Counted from the first letter of the stretch, positions 11,768-23,332 are shown. The stretch is 64,000 nucleotides of DNA from Methylococcus capsulatus (GCF_036864975.1 NZ_CP104311.1:2731513-2795512); one strand, 5' to 3'. Numbers and translations are program-made. Notes: a model not told the origin generated them from the sequence alone.

Positions 11768-12367
11768 ATGTCCAAGGCGATGCGTGGAATGGGGATGAGT
11801 GAAGAACTGGACGACGAACTCGTCAGACGGGTACAGCGCGGCGACAAGAGAGCTTTCGACTTACTCGTCAGAAAGTACCAGTTCAAAATCACCCAGCTCA
11901 TTTCCCGCTACATCAAGGACCCCTACGAATCACTGGATGTGGCGCAAGAGGCCTTTATCAAGGCTTATCGGGCGCTGCCGGGGTTTCGCGGGGACAGCCA
12001 GTTCTATACCTGGCTTTACCGCATTGCGATCAATACGGCAAAAAACTACCTCGTCACCCGTTCACGCCGGCCCAGCGAGGACGAGTTCGACGTCGAATCT
12101 GCGGAACAATTCGAGAACGGCCACCGTCTAAAAGATGTCGATACGCCCGAAGCGGCGGTTTTGAGCGACGAGCTGGCGGCAACGATTCAATCGGCGCTGA
12201 ACGAGTTGCCGGAGGAACTCAAGCTGGCTATAACTCTGAGGGAGCTGGACGGACTGAGTTACGACGAAATCGCCGAAGTCATGAACTGCCCGGTCGGCAC
12301 GGTCCGCAGCCGCATCTTCAGGGCGAGAGAAGCCATAGACAAACGGCTCCGGCCGTTACTCGACTGA
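11768..12367 (+). CDS. rpoE: RNA polymerase sigma-E factor (RpoE/AlgU)
   Basis: This ECF sigma factor directs the envelope-stress regulon. Region 2 is seen around YESLDVAQEAFIKAYRAL and FYTWLYRIAINTAKNYL, and region 4 around LDGLSYDEIAEVMNCPVGTV. The frame opens further upstream, but ATG 11768 has AAGGAAA just upstream and gives 199 residues; ATG 11795 (starting MSEELDD) would match the usual RpoE N-terminus and give 190. It is first of an rpoE-rseA-rseB-rseC-mucD cluster, the canonical order for the sigma-E/AlgU system. Confidence 0.93.
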   Translation: MSKAMRGMGMSEELDDELVRRVQRGDKRAFDLLVRKYQFKITQLISRYIKDPYESLDVAQEAFIKAYRALPGFRGDSQFYTWLYRIAINTAKNYLVTRSRRPSEDEFDVESAEQFENGHRLKDVDTPEAAVLSDELAATIQSALNELPEELKLAITLRELDGLSYDEIAEVMNCPVGTVRSRIFRAREAIDKRLRPLLD

Positions 12368-12388
12368 TTGAGAATTAGGAATCGAACG

Positions 12389-12904
12389 ATGTTGGAAGAG
12401 CATATGGCACAAAAGGCCTCGGTTTTCGTGGATAACGAGATGGACCTGGCCGAAGCCGAGGGCTATTTGCGGTTGATCGGAAAGCGGGAGGAGTTCCGTT
12501 CCACCTTGAGCCGGTATTACCTGATCGGCGAAGTGCTTCGCACGGGACGGACTCCCGTCGGCAACAGGCTGGCGGAGGCAGTGGCGCACCGGATCGCGTT
12601 CGAACCGGCGATTCTCGCGCCTGCAAAGGCGAGGGCTTCCTACAGCTTGCGCCGGCACATCGTCACCGGAGCACTCGCTGCTTCCATGGCGGCGGTGGCG
12701 GTTCTCGTCTGGCGCGGCGTGAGCGGCGTGAGCGGTTTCGCTGCCATGGACGGCGGCCTGTCCGCCGGTGCTGATATGGCTTCGGCCGAGACGCGCATAG
12801 ATCCGGAAATGCAGGCCTATCTTCTCGCGCACAGTGGCACCTCCCATGTGGCGGGTTCGGGAACCCTGATGCCCTACATGAGGCTGGTCAGCTATGAACA
12901 CTAA
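12389..12904 (+). CDS. rseA: Anti-sigma-E factor RseA/MucA-like
   Basis: The roughly 171-residue protein has the RseA layout: a cytoplasmic N-terminal anti-sigma domain (FVDNEMDLAEAEGYLRLI, about residues 12-30), one transmembrane helix near residues 92-110 (IVTGALAASMAAVAVLVW) and a short periplasmic tail. It would hold RpoE inactive until cleaved during envelope stress. A TTG further upstream is in frame, but ATG 12389 is preceded by AGGA and is preferred. Identification rests on architecture and position directly after rpoE, since RseA sequences diverge strongly. Confidence 0.82.
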   Translation: MLEEHMAQKASVFVDNEMDLAEAEGYLRLIGKREEFRSTLSRYYLIGEVLRTGRTPVGNRLAEAVAHRIAFEPAILAPAKARASYSLRRHIVTGALAASMAAVAVLVWRGVSGVSGFAAMDGGLSAGADMASAETRIDPEMQAYLLAHSGTSHVAGSGTLMPYMRLVSYEH

Positions 12905-12922
12905 TCCGCTGCGAACCCGGCC

Positions 12923-13921
12923 ATGTTCAGAGTTCGAGTAATTGCGGCGGCCCTCGGGGCCGCCGTCGCATTCGAGCATCCGCAGCCGTCCCTCGCCGAT
13001 GATGCACCGCAGACGCTCGGTGGCCGTGCCGGCGTGGAATGGCTGACGGGCATGCGCGATGCCATGAGCCGCCTCAATTATCGGGGCCTGGTGGCCTATC
13101 TGAAGGACGAGAAAGTCAACAGCATGGAGTTCGTGCACGGCATGTCGAACGGCATCGAACACGAGCGGCTGACCTCGTTGAACAGCCCGATGCGGGAGAT
13201 CGTCCGGGATGGCGATCGGGTCCGGTTCTTTTTTCCCGAAACGAAGTCAGTGATGACCGAGCGCGTGCCTTTGAATCGTTCTTTCCTGGTCGACCTTCCC
13301 GAGTCGTTCGTCGGTTTATGCGATTATTACGCATTCCTGGTCGGTGATCAGGAGTACGTGGCGCAGCGGCACGCTCAGGCCATCGAGATCGTGCCGGTCG
13401 ATGATTACCGCTACGGGCGCAAGGTTTGGATCGACACAGAGTCCCATCTGCCACTCCGTTTCGAACTGCTCGACGAAAACGGCAAGCCGATCGAGCAGAT
13501 GGTGTTCACTTCCCTGGAAGTATCCAGTGATGCGCCGGGTCTGGAGGTGGCGCCGGCAGCGGCTTCCGACAGCTACTCGGAACAATCGTCGAAGCGGGAA
13601 ATCATACCCATCGAGGCGATGGACTGGAGTCTGGACACTGTTCCTGTGGGGTTCAGGATCAGCGGTTACAGCCGCGTCCAACATCCTCCGCTGAAGCATC
13701 CCATCGAACATATATTGTTGAGCGACGGGCTTTCATCTGTTTCAATCTATGTCGACGAACCGAAGGATGAGCCCTTCCTGGAAAAACCGAATAAAATTGG
13801 CGCCGTGAATGCCTATGCCCGGAAGATCGACGGCTTCGTCGTGACTGTGATGGGTGAGGTTCCGCCCAAGACGGTTCATATGATCGCCAATGGAATCCGG
13901 CACCAGAAATCCAAAGAATGA
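12923..13921 (+). CDS. rseB: Periplasmic sigma-E regulatory protein RseB/MucB
   Basis: The 332-residue protein starts with a short signal peptide ending near residue 20 (AFEHPQPSLADD) and contains the MucB/RseB N-terminal domain and C-terminal domain typical of the family, which binds the periplasmic part of RseA and protects it from proteolysis, sensing lipoproteins or LPS. Motifs such as NYRGLVAYLKDEKVNSMEF and FSYDRKVWID-type segments fit. It follows rseA by 18 bases and precedes rseC by 11, so they form one transcription unit. Confidence 0.88.
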   Translation: MFRVRVIAAALGAAVAFEHPQPSLADDAPQTLGGRAGVEWLTGMRDAMSRLNYRGLVAYLKDEKVNSMEFVHGMSNGIEHERLTSLNSPMREIVRDGDRVRFFFPETKSVMTERVPLNRSFLVDLPESFVGLCDYYAFLVGDQEYVAQRHAQAIEIVPVDDYRYGRKVWIDTESHLPLRFELLDENGKPIEQMVFTSLEVSSDAPGLEVAPAAASDSYSEQSSKREIIPIEAMDWSLDTVPVGFRISGYSRVQHPPLKHPIEHILLSDGLSSVSIYVDEPKDEPFLEKPNKIGAVNAYARKIDGFVVTVMGEVPPKTVHMIANGIRHQKSKE

Positions 13922-13932
13922 ATGTGACGTGA

Positions 13933-14373
13933 ATGATTGAGGAAGAGGCTATGGTCACCGAGGTCGAAGAACACTCGATCTGGGTGGAAAAGGTTCAGAA
14001 ATCGGCGTGCGGAAGCTGCGCCCAGGGTTGCAGCACTTCCCTGGTGGCGAGGCTGTTTGACAGCAAGCCCCTGCGCCTACGGGTCGCCACGGAGGCTCCA
14101 GTGTCGCCGGGGGACCGCGTCATCATCGGGGTGGAAGAAGGCGCTCTGCTCGCGGGCTCTTTCCGGATGTATCTGTTGCCTCTGTTTTCGCTGCTCGGCG
14201 GTGCCTTGCTGGGTAAGCAGCTGGCCGAGCACGGGTTGTTCGTTTCGGCCGATGTCGGGTCGATCGTCGGAGGACTGCTCGGTCTGGGACTGACGTTCGT
14301 ATTGCTCAAATATCGTCCCGGCCTCCAAAGGCAGGGTCTTCATCCGGTATACATTCGCCGCATTTCCCGTTGA
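13933..14373 (+). CDS. rseC: Sigma-E positive regulator RseC/MucC-like membrane protein
   Basis: This 146-residue protein has the RseC signature: an N-terminal cytoplasmic domain with four clustered cysteines (ACGSCAQGC), then two transmembrane helices (about residues 77-95 and 100-122) and a short tail. RseC family members modulate sigma-E and the SoxR reduction system in other bacteria. A second in-frame ATG (residue 7) is a possible start. It lies in the conserved position between rseB and mucD. Confidence 0.85.
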   Translation: MIEEEAMVTEVEEHSIWVEKVQKSACGSCAQGCSTSLVARLFDSKPLRLRVATEAPVSPGDRVIIGVEEGALLAGSFRMYLLPLFSLLGGALLGKQLAEHGLFVSADVGSIVGGLLGLGLTFVLLKYRPGLQRQGLHPVYIRRISR

Positions 14374-14431
14374 GATGCCCGGAGTCTTCCGGCTGCGCCG
14401 GCGGCTGCCGCCCTTGCATTCAGGAGTCACC

Positions 14432-15846
14432 ATGTTTGATAGATACCGTTTTGTCGGCGCGATTTGTGCGGCGCTGGTTCTGGCTGTTTCGCCGGCGGTC
14501 CGAGCCCAGCTTCCCGATTTCACCCAGCTGGTCGAGCAGAACAACGCTGCCGTCGTGAACATCAGCACCACCCAGAAAGTGGCGGCCAACGAACAACAGA
14601 TGCCAGAGGGTCTGGAGATTCCAGAGGGCACGCCGTTCGACGATTTTTTCCGGCATTACTTCGGCGAAGGCGGCAGCGACGGCCAGCCGAGCGAGGCGAA
14701 GTCCCTGGGTTCGGGTTTCATCATGTCGACCGACGGTTACATCATTACCAATCACCACGTCGTGAAAGGGGCCGATGAGATCGTAGTGCGCCTGCAGGAC
14801 CGGCGGGAATTGGTGGCCAAGATCGTCGGCTCCGACAAGCGCAGCGACGTGGCCCTGCTCAAGATCGAGGCGACTCAGCTGCCCACGGTGAAGCTGGGGT
14901 CGTCCGAAAAGCTCAAGGTCGGCGAATGGGTACTCGCCATTGGGTCGCCGTTCGGGTTCGACCATTCCGCCACCGCCGGTATCGTCAGCGCCAAGGGACG
15001 CAGCCTTCCGAGCGACAACTACGTGCCATTCATTCAGACCGACGTGGCCATCAACCCTGGCAATTCCGGAGGACCACTGTTCAACCTCAACGGCGAAGTG
15101 GTCGGAGTCAACTCGCAGATTTACAGCCGCACCGGCGGTTTCATGGGCCTATCCTTCGCCATTCCCATCGAAGTCGCCATGCAGGTGGTGGACCAGCTCA
15201 AAGCCAGCGGGCGGGTTTCCCGCGGCTGGCTCGGCGTCCAAATCCAGGACGTGACGCGGGAACTGGCCGAGTCCTTCGGCATGAAGAAACCGCAAGGCGC
15301 CCTGGTATCCAAGGTTCTGCCGAAGAGCCCGGCCGAGGCGGCAGGCATCCAGATCGGCGACATCGTGCTGGAATTCAACGGCCAGGCGGTGGACACGTCG
15401 GCTGCGCTGCCACCCATGGTAGGCATGACCAAGGTCGGCGAAGTCGCCAAGATCAAGTTGTTGCGTAACGGTACGATCAAGGAGTTGACCATCAAGATCG
15501 GATCGCTTCCCGATGAGGAAGAACCGGCCATGGGCACTGGCGAGCCCAATGCGGTACCGCTGAAACGTATGGGCGCCAGCGTAGCAGATCTGACCCCGGA
15601 ACTGCGTGAGCAGTTCGAGGTGCCACGGGGCGGCGTGCTCGTCTACGGCGTCAATCCCGGTCCCGCCTACGATGCGGGACTGCGGCGCGGCGATGTGATC
15701 CTTCGAATTCAGGACAAGGAAATCAATAGCGTGAAACAATTGCTGGAGTTGGAGAAGACCTTGCCGGCAGGGAAATCCCTGGCGGTGCTGGTGCAGCGGC
15801 GCGATGGCTCCATCTTCCTAGCGATGAAATTGAAAGACGAAAAGCA

Positions 15847-15850
<4 letters not shown>
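14432..15850 (+). CDS. mucD: Periplasmic serine protease MucD/DegP-like
   Basis: This Do-family protease degrades misfolded periplasmic proteins. The reading frame opens at 14375, but ATG 14432 has CAGGAG just upstream and gives 472 residues with a clean signal peptide ending at about VRAQ. The catalytic triad is His109 (TNHHVV), Asp139 (RSDVALL) and Ser212 (GNSGGPLF), followed by two PDZ domains (about 255-345 and 370-460). Position after rseC, as in Pseudomonas algU-mucABCD, supports MucD over DegP. Its stop overlaps the GTG start of lepA. Confidence 0.94.
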
Positions 15851-17652
<1,802 letters not shown>

Positions 17653-17666
17653 TAACGGTCATCCCG

Positions 17667-18455
17667 ATGGACTACGATTTCTCGTTTTTTCTCGTCGCTG
17701 CCACGTTCGTCACCGGTGCGGTATGGGGCGGCTACGCGCTCTGGCTCAAACGGCACCCCCTGCCGGAAGGCGCAGCGCACAAGGAGCCGATCTTGGTGGA
17801 ATATGCCCGGTCGTTCTTTCCGATCGTGCTCATCGTCATGCTGCTGCGTTCGTTCCTGGTGGAGCCGTTCCGTATTCCGTCGGGCTCCATGATGCCAACG
17901 CTTTTGATCGGCGATTTCATCCTGGTCAACAAATTCACCTATGGCATCCGCCTGCCAGTGCTGAATACCAAGATCATCGAGCTCGGCGAGCCCCAACGGG
18001 GCGACATCGTAGTGTTCCGGTTTCCAAAGGATCCGACCGTCGATTACATCAAACGCGTGATCGGTCTGCCGGGCGACAAGATCGGCTATTACAACAAGCA
18101 GCTCTATGTGAACGGCAATCCCATTCCCCAGACCCCGCTGGGCATTTACCAAGGGGTAGGGCAGGGTGCCAGTATGAGCGGGGCCGAGTTGCTGTCGGAG
18201 GATCTGGAAGGCGTCAAGCACGACATTTTGATCCGCCGTGGCCAGCCGACGGTGCAGGGTGAGTTCACTGTACCCGAAGGCAGCTATTTCGTGATGGGTG
18301 ACAACCGGGACAACAGCAACGACAGCCGCTATTGGGGGGTGGTACCCGAAGCCAACCTGGTGGGCAAGGCCTTTTTCATCTGGATGAGCTGGGACTTCGA
18401 GAACGGCGGCATCGGCTTCTCGCGCCTCGGCACGGTACTGAATTCCGGACGGTGA
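17667..18455 (+). CDS. lepB: Signal peptidase I
   Basis: The 262-residue inner-membrane serine protease cleaves signal peptides from exported preproteins. Two N-terminal transmembrane segments are followed by the S26 catalytic domain: the nucleophilic Ser is in RIPSGSMMPT (about residue 74) and the general-base Lys in VDYIKRVIGLPGD (about residue 130). The later box GDNRDNSNDSRYWG is also present. It sits 14 bases after lepA, the conserved arrangement. Confidence 0.96.
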   Translation: MDYDFSFFLVAATFVTGAVWGGYALWLKRHPLPEGAAHKEPILVEYARSFFPIVLIVMLLRSFLVEPFRIPSGSMMPTLLIGDFILVNKFTYGIRLPVLNTKIIELGEPQRGDIVVFRFPKDPTVDYIKRVIGLPGDKIGYYNKQLYVNGNPIPQTPLGIYQGVGQGASMSGAELLSEDLEGVKHDILIRRGQPTVQGEFTVPEGSYFVMGDNRDNSNDSRYWGVVPEANLVGKAFFIWMSWDFENGGIGFSRLGTVLNSGR

Positions 18456-18458
18456 ACC

Positions 18459-18836
18459 ATGGGCGGCATGCTCCGTCATCAGCATGGCCTGACTTTCATC
18501 GGCTTCGTCCTGCTGATGGCAGTGGCCGGTTTTTTCCTGCTGCTCCTGTTCCGCCTGGGGCCCGTTTATCTCAATCATTACAAGGTCAGCAGCTCACTGG
18601 AATCGCTGAAATCGGACCAGCAGTTGCCGGAGAAAACTCGCGAAGACATTCTCAAGACGCTGGAGAAGCGCTGGGACATCAATATGGTAGATTCCGTAAC
18701 GACGAAAGACGTAAAGATCACCCGCAGCGACGGCTCCTTGCGCGTCCAGGTCGCCTACGATGTGGTGCGGCCCATCGTGGGCAACGTCGCTGCGCTGATC
18801 CACTTCGACGACCAAATCGAGGTCGAACACCGTTGA
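18459..18836 (+). CDS. DUF4845 family membrane protein
   Basis: This 125-residue protein has one N-terminal transmembrane helix (about residues 9-30, GLTFIGFVLLMAVAGFFLLL) preceded by a short hydrophilic stretch resembling a pilin-like N-terminus, and a periplasmic or extracytoplasmic domain. Proteins of this type lie between lepB and rnc in many proteobacteria and are annotated DUF4845; their function is unknown. It starts three bases after lepB, and its stop overlaps the TTG start of rnc, so it is part of the same translationally coupled unit. Confidence 0.85.
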   Translation: MGGMLRHQHGLTFIGFVLLMAVAGFFLLLLFRLGPVYLNHYKVSSSLESLKSDQQLPEKTREDILKTLEKRWDINMVDSVTTKDVKITRSDGSLRVQVAYDVVRPIVGNVAALIHFDDQIEVEHR

Positions 18837-19525
18837 TCCGCAGCCACGAGCACTTGGCGCGCAAACTCGGCATTCCGTTCCGCGATCCGGGCCTACTCAA
18901 GAACGCTCTCACTCACCGCAGCGCCGAAGGGGTAAACAACGAGCGCCTGGAATTCCTGGGCGATTCGGTGCTGGGGTTCGTGATCGCAGAGTATCTTTAT
19001 CAGCGCTTCCCTTCGGCGGATGAAGGGGTGCTGAGCCGGCTCCGGGCGACCCTGGTGAATGAAGCCGCCCTGGCTAAGATTGCCCGGGAGCTGGAGCTGG
19101 GCGAATACCTCATCCTGGGTTCGGGCGAACTCAAGAGCGGCGGCTATCGGCGTGACTCGATCCTGTCCGACGCTCTGGAGGCCATCCTCGGCGCCGTACT
19201 GCGGGACCAGGGCATTGACGCCTGTCGGGCACTGATCCTTAAGCTCTTCGATCGCCCCCTGTCCGCATTGTCGCTGGATGACTGGAAAAAAGATCCGAAG
19301 ACACGTTTGCAGGAACTGATGCAAGGACGAGGACTGCCTCTTCCGGTTTATACCCTTATCGACCAGTCGGGGCTGCCGCATGACCAGCATTTCCGTGTGC
19401 GCTGCGAGATACCGCTGGCCGTCGAACCCTGTGTGGGCGAGGGCAGTTCACGCAAGAAAGCCGAACAACAGGCGGCGGAAAACATGCTCAACCGCCTTTC
19501 GGAACAATCGAGGTTCAGAGTTTGA
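18833..19525 (+). CDS. rnc: Ribonuclease III
   Basis: RNase III cleaves double-stranded RNA during rRNA maturation and mRNA decay. The signature NNERLEFLGDSVL lies near residue 40, followed by the RNase III domain and a C-terminal double-stranded RNA-binding domain (from about residue 155, ending with SSRKKAEQQAAENML). The frame is open far upstream through lepB, but TTG 18833, overlapping the previous stop as TTGA, gives 230 residues, the normal size. Its own stop overlaps the era start in the same TTGA manner. Confidence 0.96.
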   Translation: MIRSHEHLARKLGIPFRDPGLLKNALTHRSAEGVNNERLEFLGDSVLGFVIAEYLYQRFPSADEGVLSRLRATLVNEAALAKIARELELGEYLILGSGELKSGGYRRDSILSDALEAILGAVLRDQGIDACRALILKLFDRPLSALSLDDWKKDPKTRLQELMQGRGLPLPVYTLIDQSGLPHDQHFRVRCEIPLAVEPCVGEGSSRKKAEQQAAENMLNRLSEQSRFRV

Positions 19526-20403
19526 AATCGGGTTACGTGGCTCTGGTGGGCCGTCCCAACGTCGGCAAATCGACACTGCTCAACCGTCTCTTGGGGCAGA
19601 AGCTCAGCATCGTCTCGCGCCGGCCACAGACCACCCGCCATCGCATCCTCGGGATCAAGACCGACGGGCGCGGCCAGGCCATCTATGTCGATACCCCTGG
19701 CATCCACGGTTGCGCGCAGCGGGCGATGAACCGCTATCTCAATCGCACCGCGATTTCCGCCCTGCTCGGGGTCGATGTCATCATCTGGCTGGTGGATCGG
19801 GCGGGCTGGCTGCCGGATGATGAACTGGTCATGGCACGGATCAAGGAGGCGAAGCTTCCTGTCATTCTCGTGATCAACAAAGTTGACCGTCTCGAGGACA
19901 AGGATGTCTTGCTGCCATTTCTCGCCGAAGCGAATGCTACCGGGCTGTTCTCCGAGATCGTGCCGATTTCGGCGCTCAAGGGCGTCAACCTGGCGGTGCT
20001 GGAAGAACGGGTTCTGGCCCTCCTGCCCGAGGGTGAGCCGATCTATCCGGAGGATCAGATTTCCGACCGGCCGGAGCGCTTCTTCGTGGCGGAGATCATC
20101 CGCGAGAAGCTGTTCAACCGTCTGGCGCAGGAAGTGCCGCATGCACTCACCGTCCAGATCGAACAGTACAGGGAATCGCCGACCCTGGTCCGCATCCACG
20201 CCGTCATCTGGGTGGAGCGGGAAGGCCAGAAAGCCATCGTCATCGGCAAGGGAGGCGAGGTTTTGAAACGGGTGGGTGAGGCGGCGCGCAAGGATCTGGA
20301 ACGCATGCTTGAGCGGCGCGTCTACCTGGAACTCTGGACTAAGGTCAAGCGCGGCTGGTCGGACAACGAACGGGCGCTGCAAGGTCTGGGCTATGCCGAA
20401 TGA
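19522..20403 (+). CDS. era: GTPase Era
   Basis: Era is a 30S ribosome assembly GTPase that binds 16S rRNA. GRPNVGKSTLLN (P-loop), DTPGIH (G3) and NKVDRLED (G4) define the G domain in the first 170 residues, and a KH domain with GKGGEVLKRVGEAARKDLER forms the C-terminus. The 293-residue length is typical. The TTG start overlaps the rnc stop (TTGA), indicating coupling of rnc and era translation, a partnership conserved in E. coli. Confidence 0.97.
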   Translation: MKSGYVALVGRPNVGKSTLLNRLLGQKLSIVSRRPQTTRHRILGIKTDGRGQAIYVDTPGIHGCAQRAMNRYLNRTAISALLGVDVIIWLVDRAGWLPDDELVMARIKEAKLPVILVINKVDRLEDKDVLLPFLAEANATGLFSEIVPISALKGVNLAVLEERVLALLPEGEPIYPEDQISDRPERFFVAEIIREKLFNRLAQEVPHALTVQIEQYRESPTLVRIHAVIWVEREGQKAIVIGKGGEVLKRVGEAARKDLERMLERRVYLELWTKVKRGWSDNERALQGLGYAE

Positions 20404-20418
20404 ACCTGGCCGGAGCCC

Positions 20419-21147
20419 ATGCCGTCTGAAGCCCCGCGCCATGGTGATCAGCGCCGGGTCCTGCTCGACCGCGCCTACATGCTGCATCGGCGTGATTACC
20501 GCGAAACCAGTCTCCTCCTCGAACTGTTCACGCTCAGGCATGGCCGCATCGGCGTGATTGCCAAAGGCGCGCGTCGCGGCCGGCAGGGATTCGCCACGAT
20601 ATTGCAGCCGTTCGTCCCCCTGTTGGCGTCCTGGTCCGGCCGCGGCGAGCTTGCCAACCTGAGCCATGCCGAGGCCGCTGGCACTGGCGTTCGGCTGCAG
20701 CACACCGCCTTGTTCTGTGGCTTCTACCTGAACGAGCTTCTGGTGAAGCTGCTGCCACCGCACGATCCCTATCCGGAACTCTTCAGCGCTTACCGAGACG
20801 GGTTGAAAACACTCGCGGCGGGCGAAGACTTGGAATCCGCGCTGCGCATTTTCGAACTATCGCTGCTTGAATCCATTGGCTATGGTCTGCAACTGCGGGT
20901 CGAGGCCGAGAGTGGGGAGGCCATCCGGCCGGAGCGCCTTTACAGCTATCGGATCGACGCCGGCCCAGTTCCCGCCGGAGACGAGGCCGGTGCGGTGCAC
21001 GGAACGACCCTGCTGGCGCTGCACGACCGCCGTTTCCCCTCGTCACAAACCCGCACCGAAGCCAAACACCTGATGCGGCGGATCATCGCTCACTATTTGG
21101 ACGGCCGCACTCTCAAGAGCCGCGAGCTGTTCCGCAGCTCATTCTGA
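20419..21147 (+). CDS. recO: DNA repair protein RecO
   Basis: RecO works with RecR to load RecA onto single-stranded DNA. The 242-residue protein has the N-terminal OB-fold beginning (RVLLDRAYMLHRRDYRETS and HGRIGVIAKGARR) and the RecO C-terminal helical domain with no visible zinc cysteines, as in many gammaproteobacteria. It follows era by 15 bases and ends the lepA block. The following 150 bases hold an independent promoter, suggesting the operon ends here or reads through weakly. Confidence 0.93.
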   Translation: MPSEAPRHGDQRRVLLDRAYMLHRRDYRETSLLLELFTLRHGRIGVIAKGARRGRQGFATILQPFVPLLASWSGRGELANLSHAEAAGTGVRLQHTALFCGFYLNELLVKLLPPHDPYPELFSAYRDGLKTLAAGEDLESALRIFELSLLESIGYGLQLRVEAESGEAIRPERLYSYRIDAGPVPAGDEAGAVHGTTLLALHDRRFPSSQTRTEAKHLMRRIIAHYLDGRTLKSRELFRSSF

Positions 21148-21208
21148 TTTCGCGGACCGAAAACCTCCAGCCCCGTATAGCCGGCCTTTCCCGTACCCGA
21201 CCAGTCCA

Positions 21209-21237
21209 TTGACAGCGGCCGGCAAAAGTAATATGAG
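21209..21237 (+). promoter_or_regulatory. Strong predicted sigma-70 promoter with leader hairpin
   Basis: TTGACA (21209-21214), a 17-base spacer and TATGAG (21232-21237) predict a start near 21244. The leader then contains CCCGGC/GCCGGG (21248-21253 and 21261-21266), a 6-bp stem, before a strong Shine-Dalgarno AAGGAGG ahead of the gene at 21301. Confidence 0.65.
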
Positions 21238-21300
21238 TTTCCTTGACCCCGGCGGGTCATGCCGGGACATTGGTACCGTAACATGGTAAGGAGGTGCGTC

Positions 21301-21837
21301 ATGAAACGACTGTATTACCTGGCGGACAATCTCGACAGCGTGGAGCGGATATCCGACGCCTTGCATAAGGAAGGCATCACCGACTGGAATTTCCATGTCA
21401 TCAGTAAGGATCAGGCAGGTCTTTACCGCCGTCACATCCATTCGGCGAATTTCATTCAGAAGTCCGACGCCGTGCGCTATGCGGAGCGCGGAGCCATGGC
21501 GGGACTCCTCTTTTCCGTCCTCGGCAGCATCTATGTGGCCAGCGAGCAGCCATTCGGTCCGGACATGAGCGGGATGGTTTATCTTGCGATTTTCGGCTTC
21601 ATTACACTCTTTGGCGTCTGGGTGGGTGGCCTGATGGGGATGGCCACCGAGAACCAGGCGATCTCTACCTATCATGACGACATCGATGCCGGAAAACATC
21701 TGATCCTCATCGATATCCGGGCGGAGGAGGAGGAAAGGGTTCGTGCACTCATGGCGCGTACCCATCCGGAGGCGCAGTTGCTGCGGGTAGGCTCGACGCT
21801 GATCAATCCTTTCAGATTTGCGCATCCTGCCGTCTGA
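21301..21837 (+). CDS. Uncharacterised membrane protein (two-helix)
   Basis: The 178-residue protein has a soluble N-terminal domain (about 1-60), two transmembrane helices (about 64-84 and 95-118, the second Gly-rich), and a soluble C-terminal domain (about 120-178). ATG 21301 is chosen over an upstream start because AAGGAGG lies directly before it. The sequence resembles conserved proteobacterial proteins of unknown function; the two-domain, glycine-rich membrane layout recalls general stress protein families, but I cannot name the family with confidence. Its good promoter suggests substantial expression. Nothing in the neighbourhood (recO, miaB) explains its job. Confidence 0.8.
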   Translation: MKRLYYLADNLDSVERISDALHKEGITDWNFHVISKDQAGLYRRHIHSANFIQKSDAVRYAERGAMAGLLFSVLGSIYVASEQPFGPDMSGMVYLAIFGFITLFGVWVGGLMGMATENQAISTYHDDIDAGKHLILIDIRAEEEERVRALMARTHPEAQLLRVGSTLINPFRFAHPAV

Positions 21838-21857
21838 GCTTTCGGCCACAGCCGGTT

Positions 21858-21897
21858 CCGGCTTTCCCCCGAGGCGCCAGGAGCCGGCTTTCTTAAT
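21858..21897 (+). terminator. Possible rho-independent terminator
   Basis: CCGGCT (21858-21863) can pair with AGCCGG near 21882-21888, followed by CTTTCTT. An overlapping alternative hairpin AGCCGG-TT-CCGGCT (21850-21863) is also possible. The U tract is interrupted, so this is tentative. Confidence 0.35.
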
Positions 21898-21958
21898 CGG
21901 GGCGGGTAAGTCTGCTAGAATATGGCCATCCGCTGACAACGGTTCCCCGCCCTAACAC

Positions 21959-23332
21959 ATGCCGCAAAAGCTCTACATCGAGACCTTCGGTTGTCAGATG
22001 AATGAATACGATTCCGCTAAGGTACGGGATCTGCTCGAGGTTTCCGACGGTTTCGAACTCGCCCGATCGCCCGAAGAGGCGGACGTTCTACTGCTCAACA
22101 CCTGCTCGATCCGGGAAAAGGCTCAGGAGAAAGTCTTTTCGCAGCTCGGGCGCTGGCGTCCCCTCAAACTCATGCGTCCGGAAGTCGTCATCGGCGTCGG
22201 CGGCTGTGTGGCGAGCCAGGAAGGCGAAGCGCTGCAGAAACGGGCACCCTATGTCGACATCGTGTTTGGTCCCCAGACCCTGCACCGTCTGCCCGCCATG
22301 CTCGAGCAAGTCAGACGCGAGCGGCGGCCGGTGGTGGACGTATCATTCCCCGCGATCGAGAAATTCGATGCGTTGCCGGAGCCTCGCGCCGAAGGACCGA
22401 AGGCTTTCGTTTCGGTGATGGAAGGCTGTGGCAAGTACTGCACCTTCTGTGTCGTACCCTACACCCGTGGTGAGGAAATCAGCCGTCCGGTCGACGATGT
22501 GATCGCAGAGATCGTGGCACTGGCGGAACAGGGCGTCCGCGAGGTCAATCTGCTGGGCCAGAACGTGAACGCCTACCGCGGCGCGCTGGCCGGCGGCGGT
22601 ATGGCCGATCTGGCCTTGTTGCTGCATTACGTGGCGGCGGTGGATGGCATCGATCGCATCCGTTTCACGACCTCGCATCCGGTGGAATTTTCCGATGCCC
22701 TGATCGAGGCGTTTCGAGACATCCCTCAGTTGGTCAATCATTTGCACCTGCCGGTCCAAAGTGGCAGCGACCGGATTCTCGGACTGATGAAACGGGGTCA
22801 TACTCGCGCCGAATACATAGCCAAAATCGCCAAATTACGCGAGATCCGCCCTGATCTGAGCCTCTCGTCGGATTTCATCGTCGGGTTTCCTGGCGAAACC
22901 GAGGAGGACTTCGAGGACACGATGGCGTTGATCGAACAGCTCGGGTTCGACCAGTCCTTCAGCTTCATCTTCAGCGCCCGCCCGGGTACGCCGGCGGCGG
23001 AGATGGCCGACGACGTGCCGCTGGAGATCAAGCGTGCCCGGCTGGCCCGATTACAGGCAAAAGTCGCTGACAATGCCGCCAAAATCGCATCGAGTATGGT
23101 AGGCAGCGTGCAATCGGTATTGGTCGAAGGCACATCGCGCAAGAATTTCAACGAGCTCAGCGGCCGCACCGAAAACAACCGCGTAGTGAATTTCGAAGGC
23201 CATCCCCGTCTCATCGGCCAGTTCGTCGACGTCATCATCACCGAGTCCCTGCCCAATTCTCTGCGAGGCCGGTTCATCGGACTGGCTCGTAAGTCCCGTT
23301 CCTTCTCAAACGCTGCCGTTCAAGTTGCCTAA
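21959..23332 (+). CDS. miaB: tRNA-2-methylthio-N6-dimethylallyladenosine synthase
   Basis: MiaB is a radical-SAM methylthiotransferase that modifies A37 of tRNAs. The N-terminal domain carries the three auxiliary cluster cysteines ([21 protein letters not shown]); the radical-SAM motif CGKYCTFC (CX3CX2C) is near residue 155, and a TRAM domain ends the 457-residue protein. The length is standard. It starts the miaB-phoH-ybeY-corC-lnt cluster that is conserved in many proteobacteria. Confidence 0.97.
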   Translation: MPQKLYIETFGCQMNEYDSAKVRDLLEVSDGFELARSPEEADVLLLNTCSIREKAQEKVFSQLGRWRPLKLMRPEVVIGVGGCVASQEGEALQKRAPYVDIVFGPQTLHRLPAMLEQVRRERRPVVDVSFPAIEKFDALPEPRAEGPKAFVSVMEGCGKYCTFCVVPYTRGEEISRPVDDVIAEIVALAEQGVREVNLLGQNVNAYRGALAGGGMADLALLLHYVAAVDGIDRIRFTTSHPVEFSDALIEAFRDIPQLVNHLHLPVQSGSDRILGLMKRGHTRAEYIAKIAKLREIRPDLSLSSDFIVGFPGETEEDFEDTMALIEQLGFDQSFSFIFSARPGTPAAEMADDVPLEIKRARLARLQAKVADNAAKIASSMVGSVQSVLVEGTSRKNFNELSGRTENNRVVNFEGHPRLIGQFVDVIITESLPNSLRGRFIGLARKSRSFSNAAVQVA

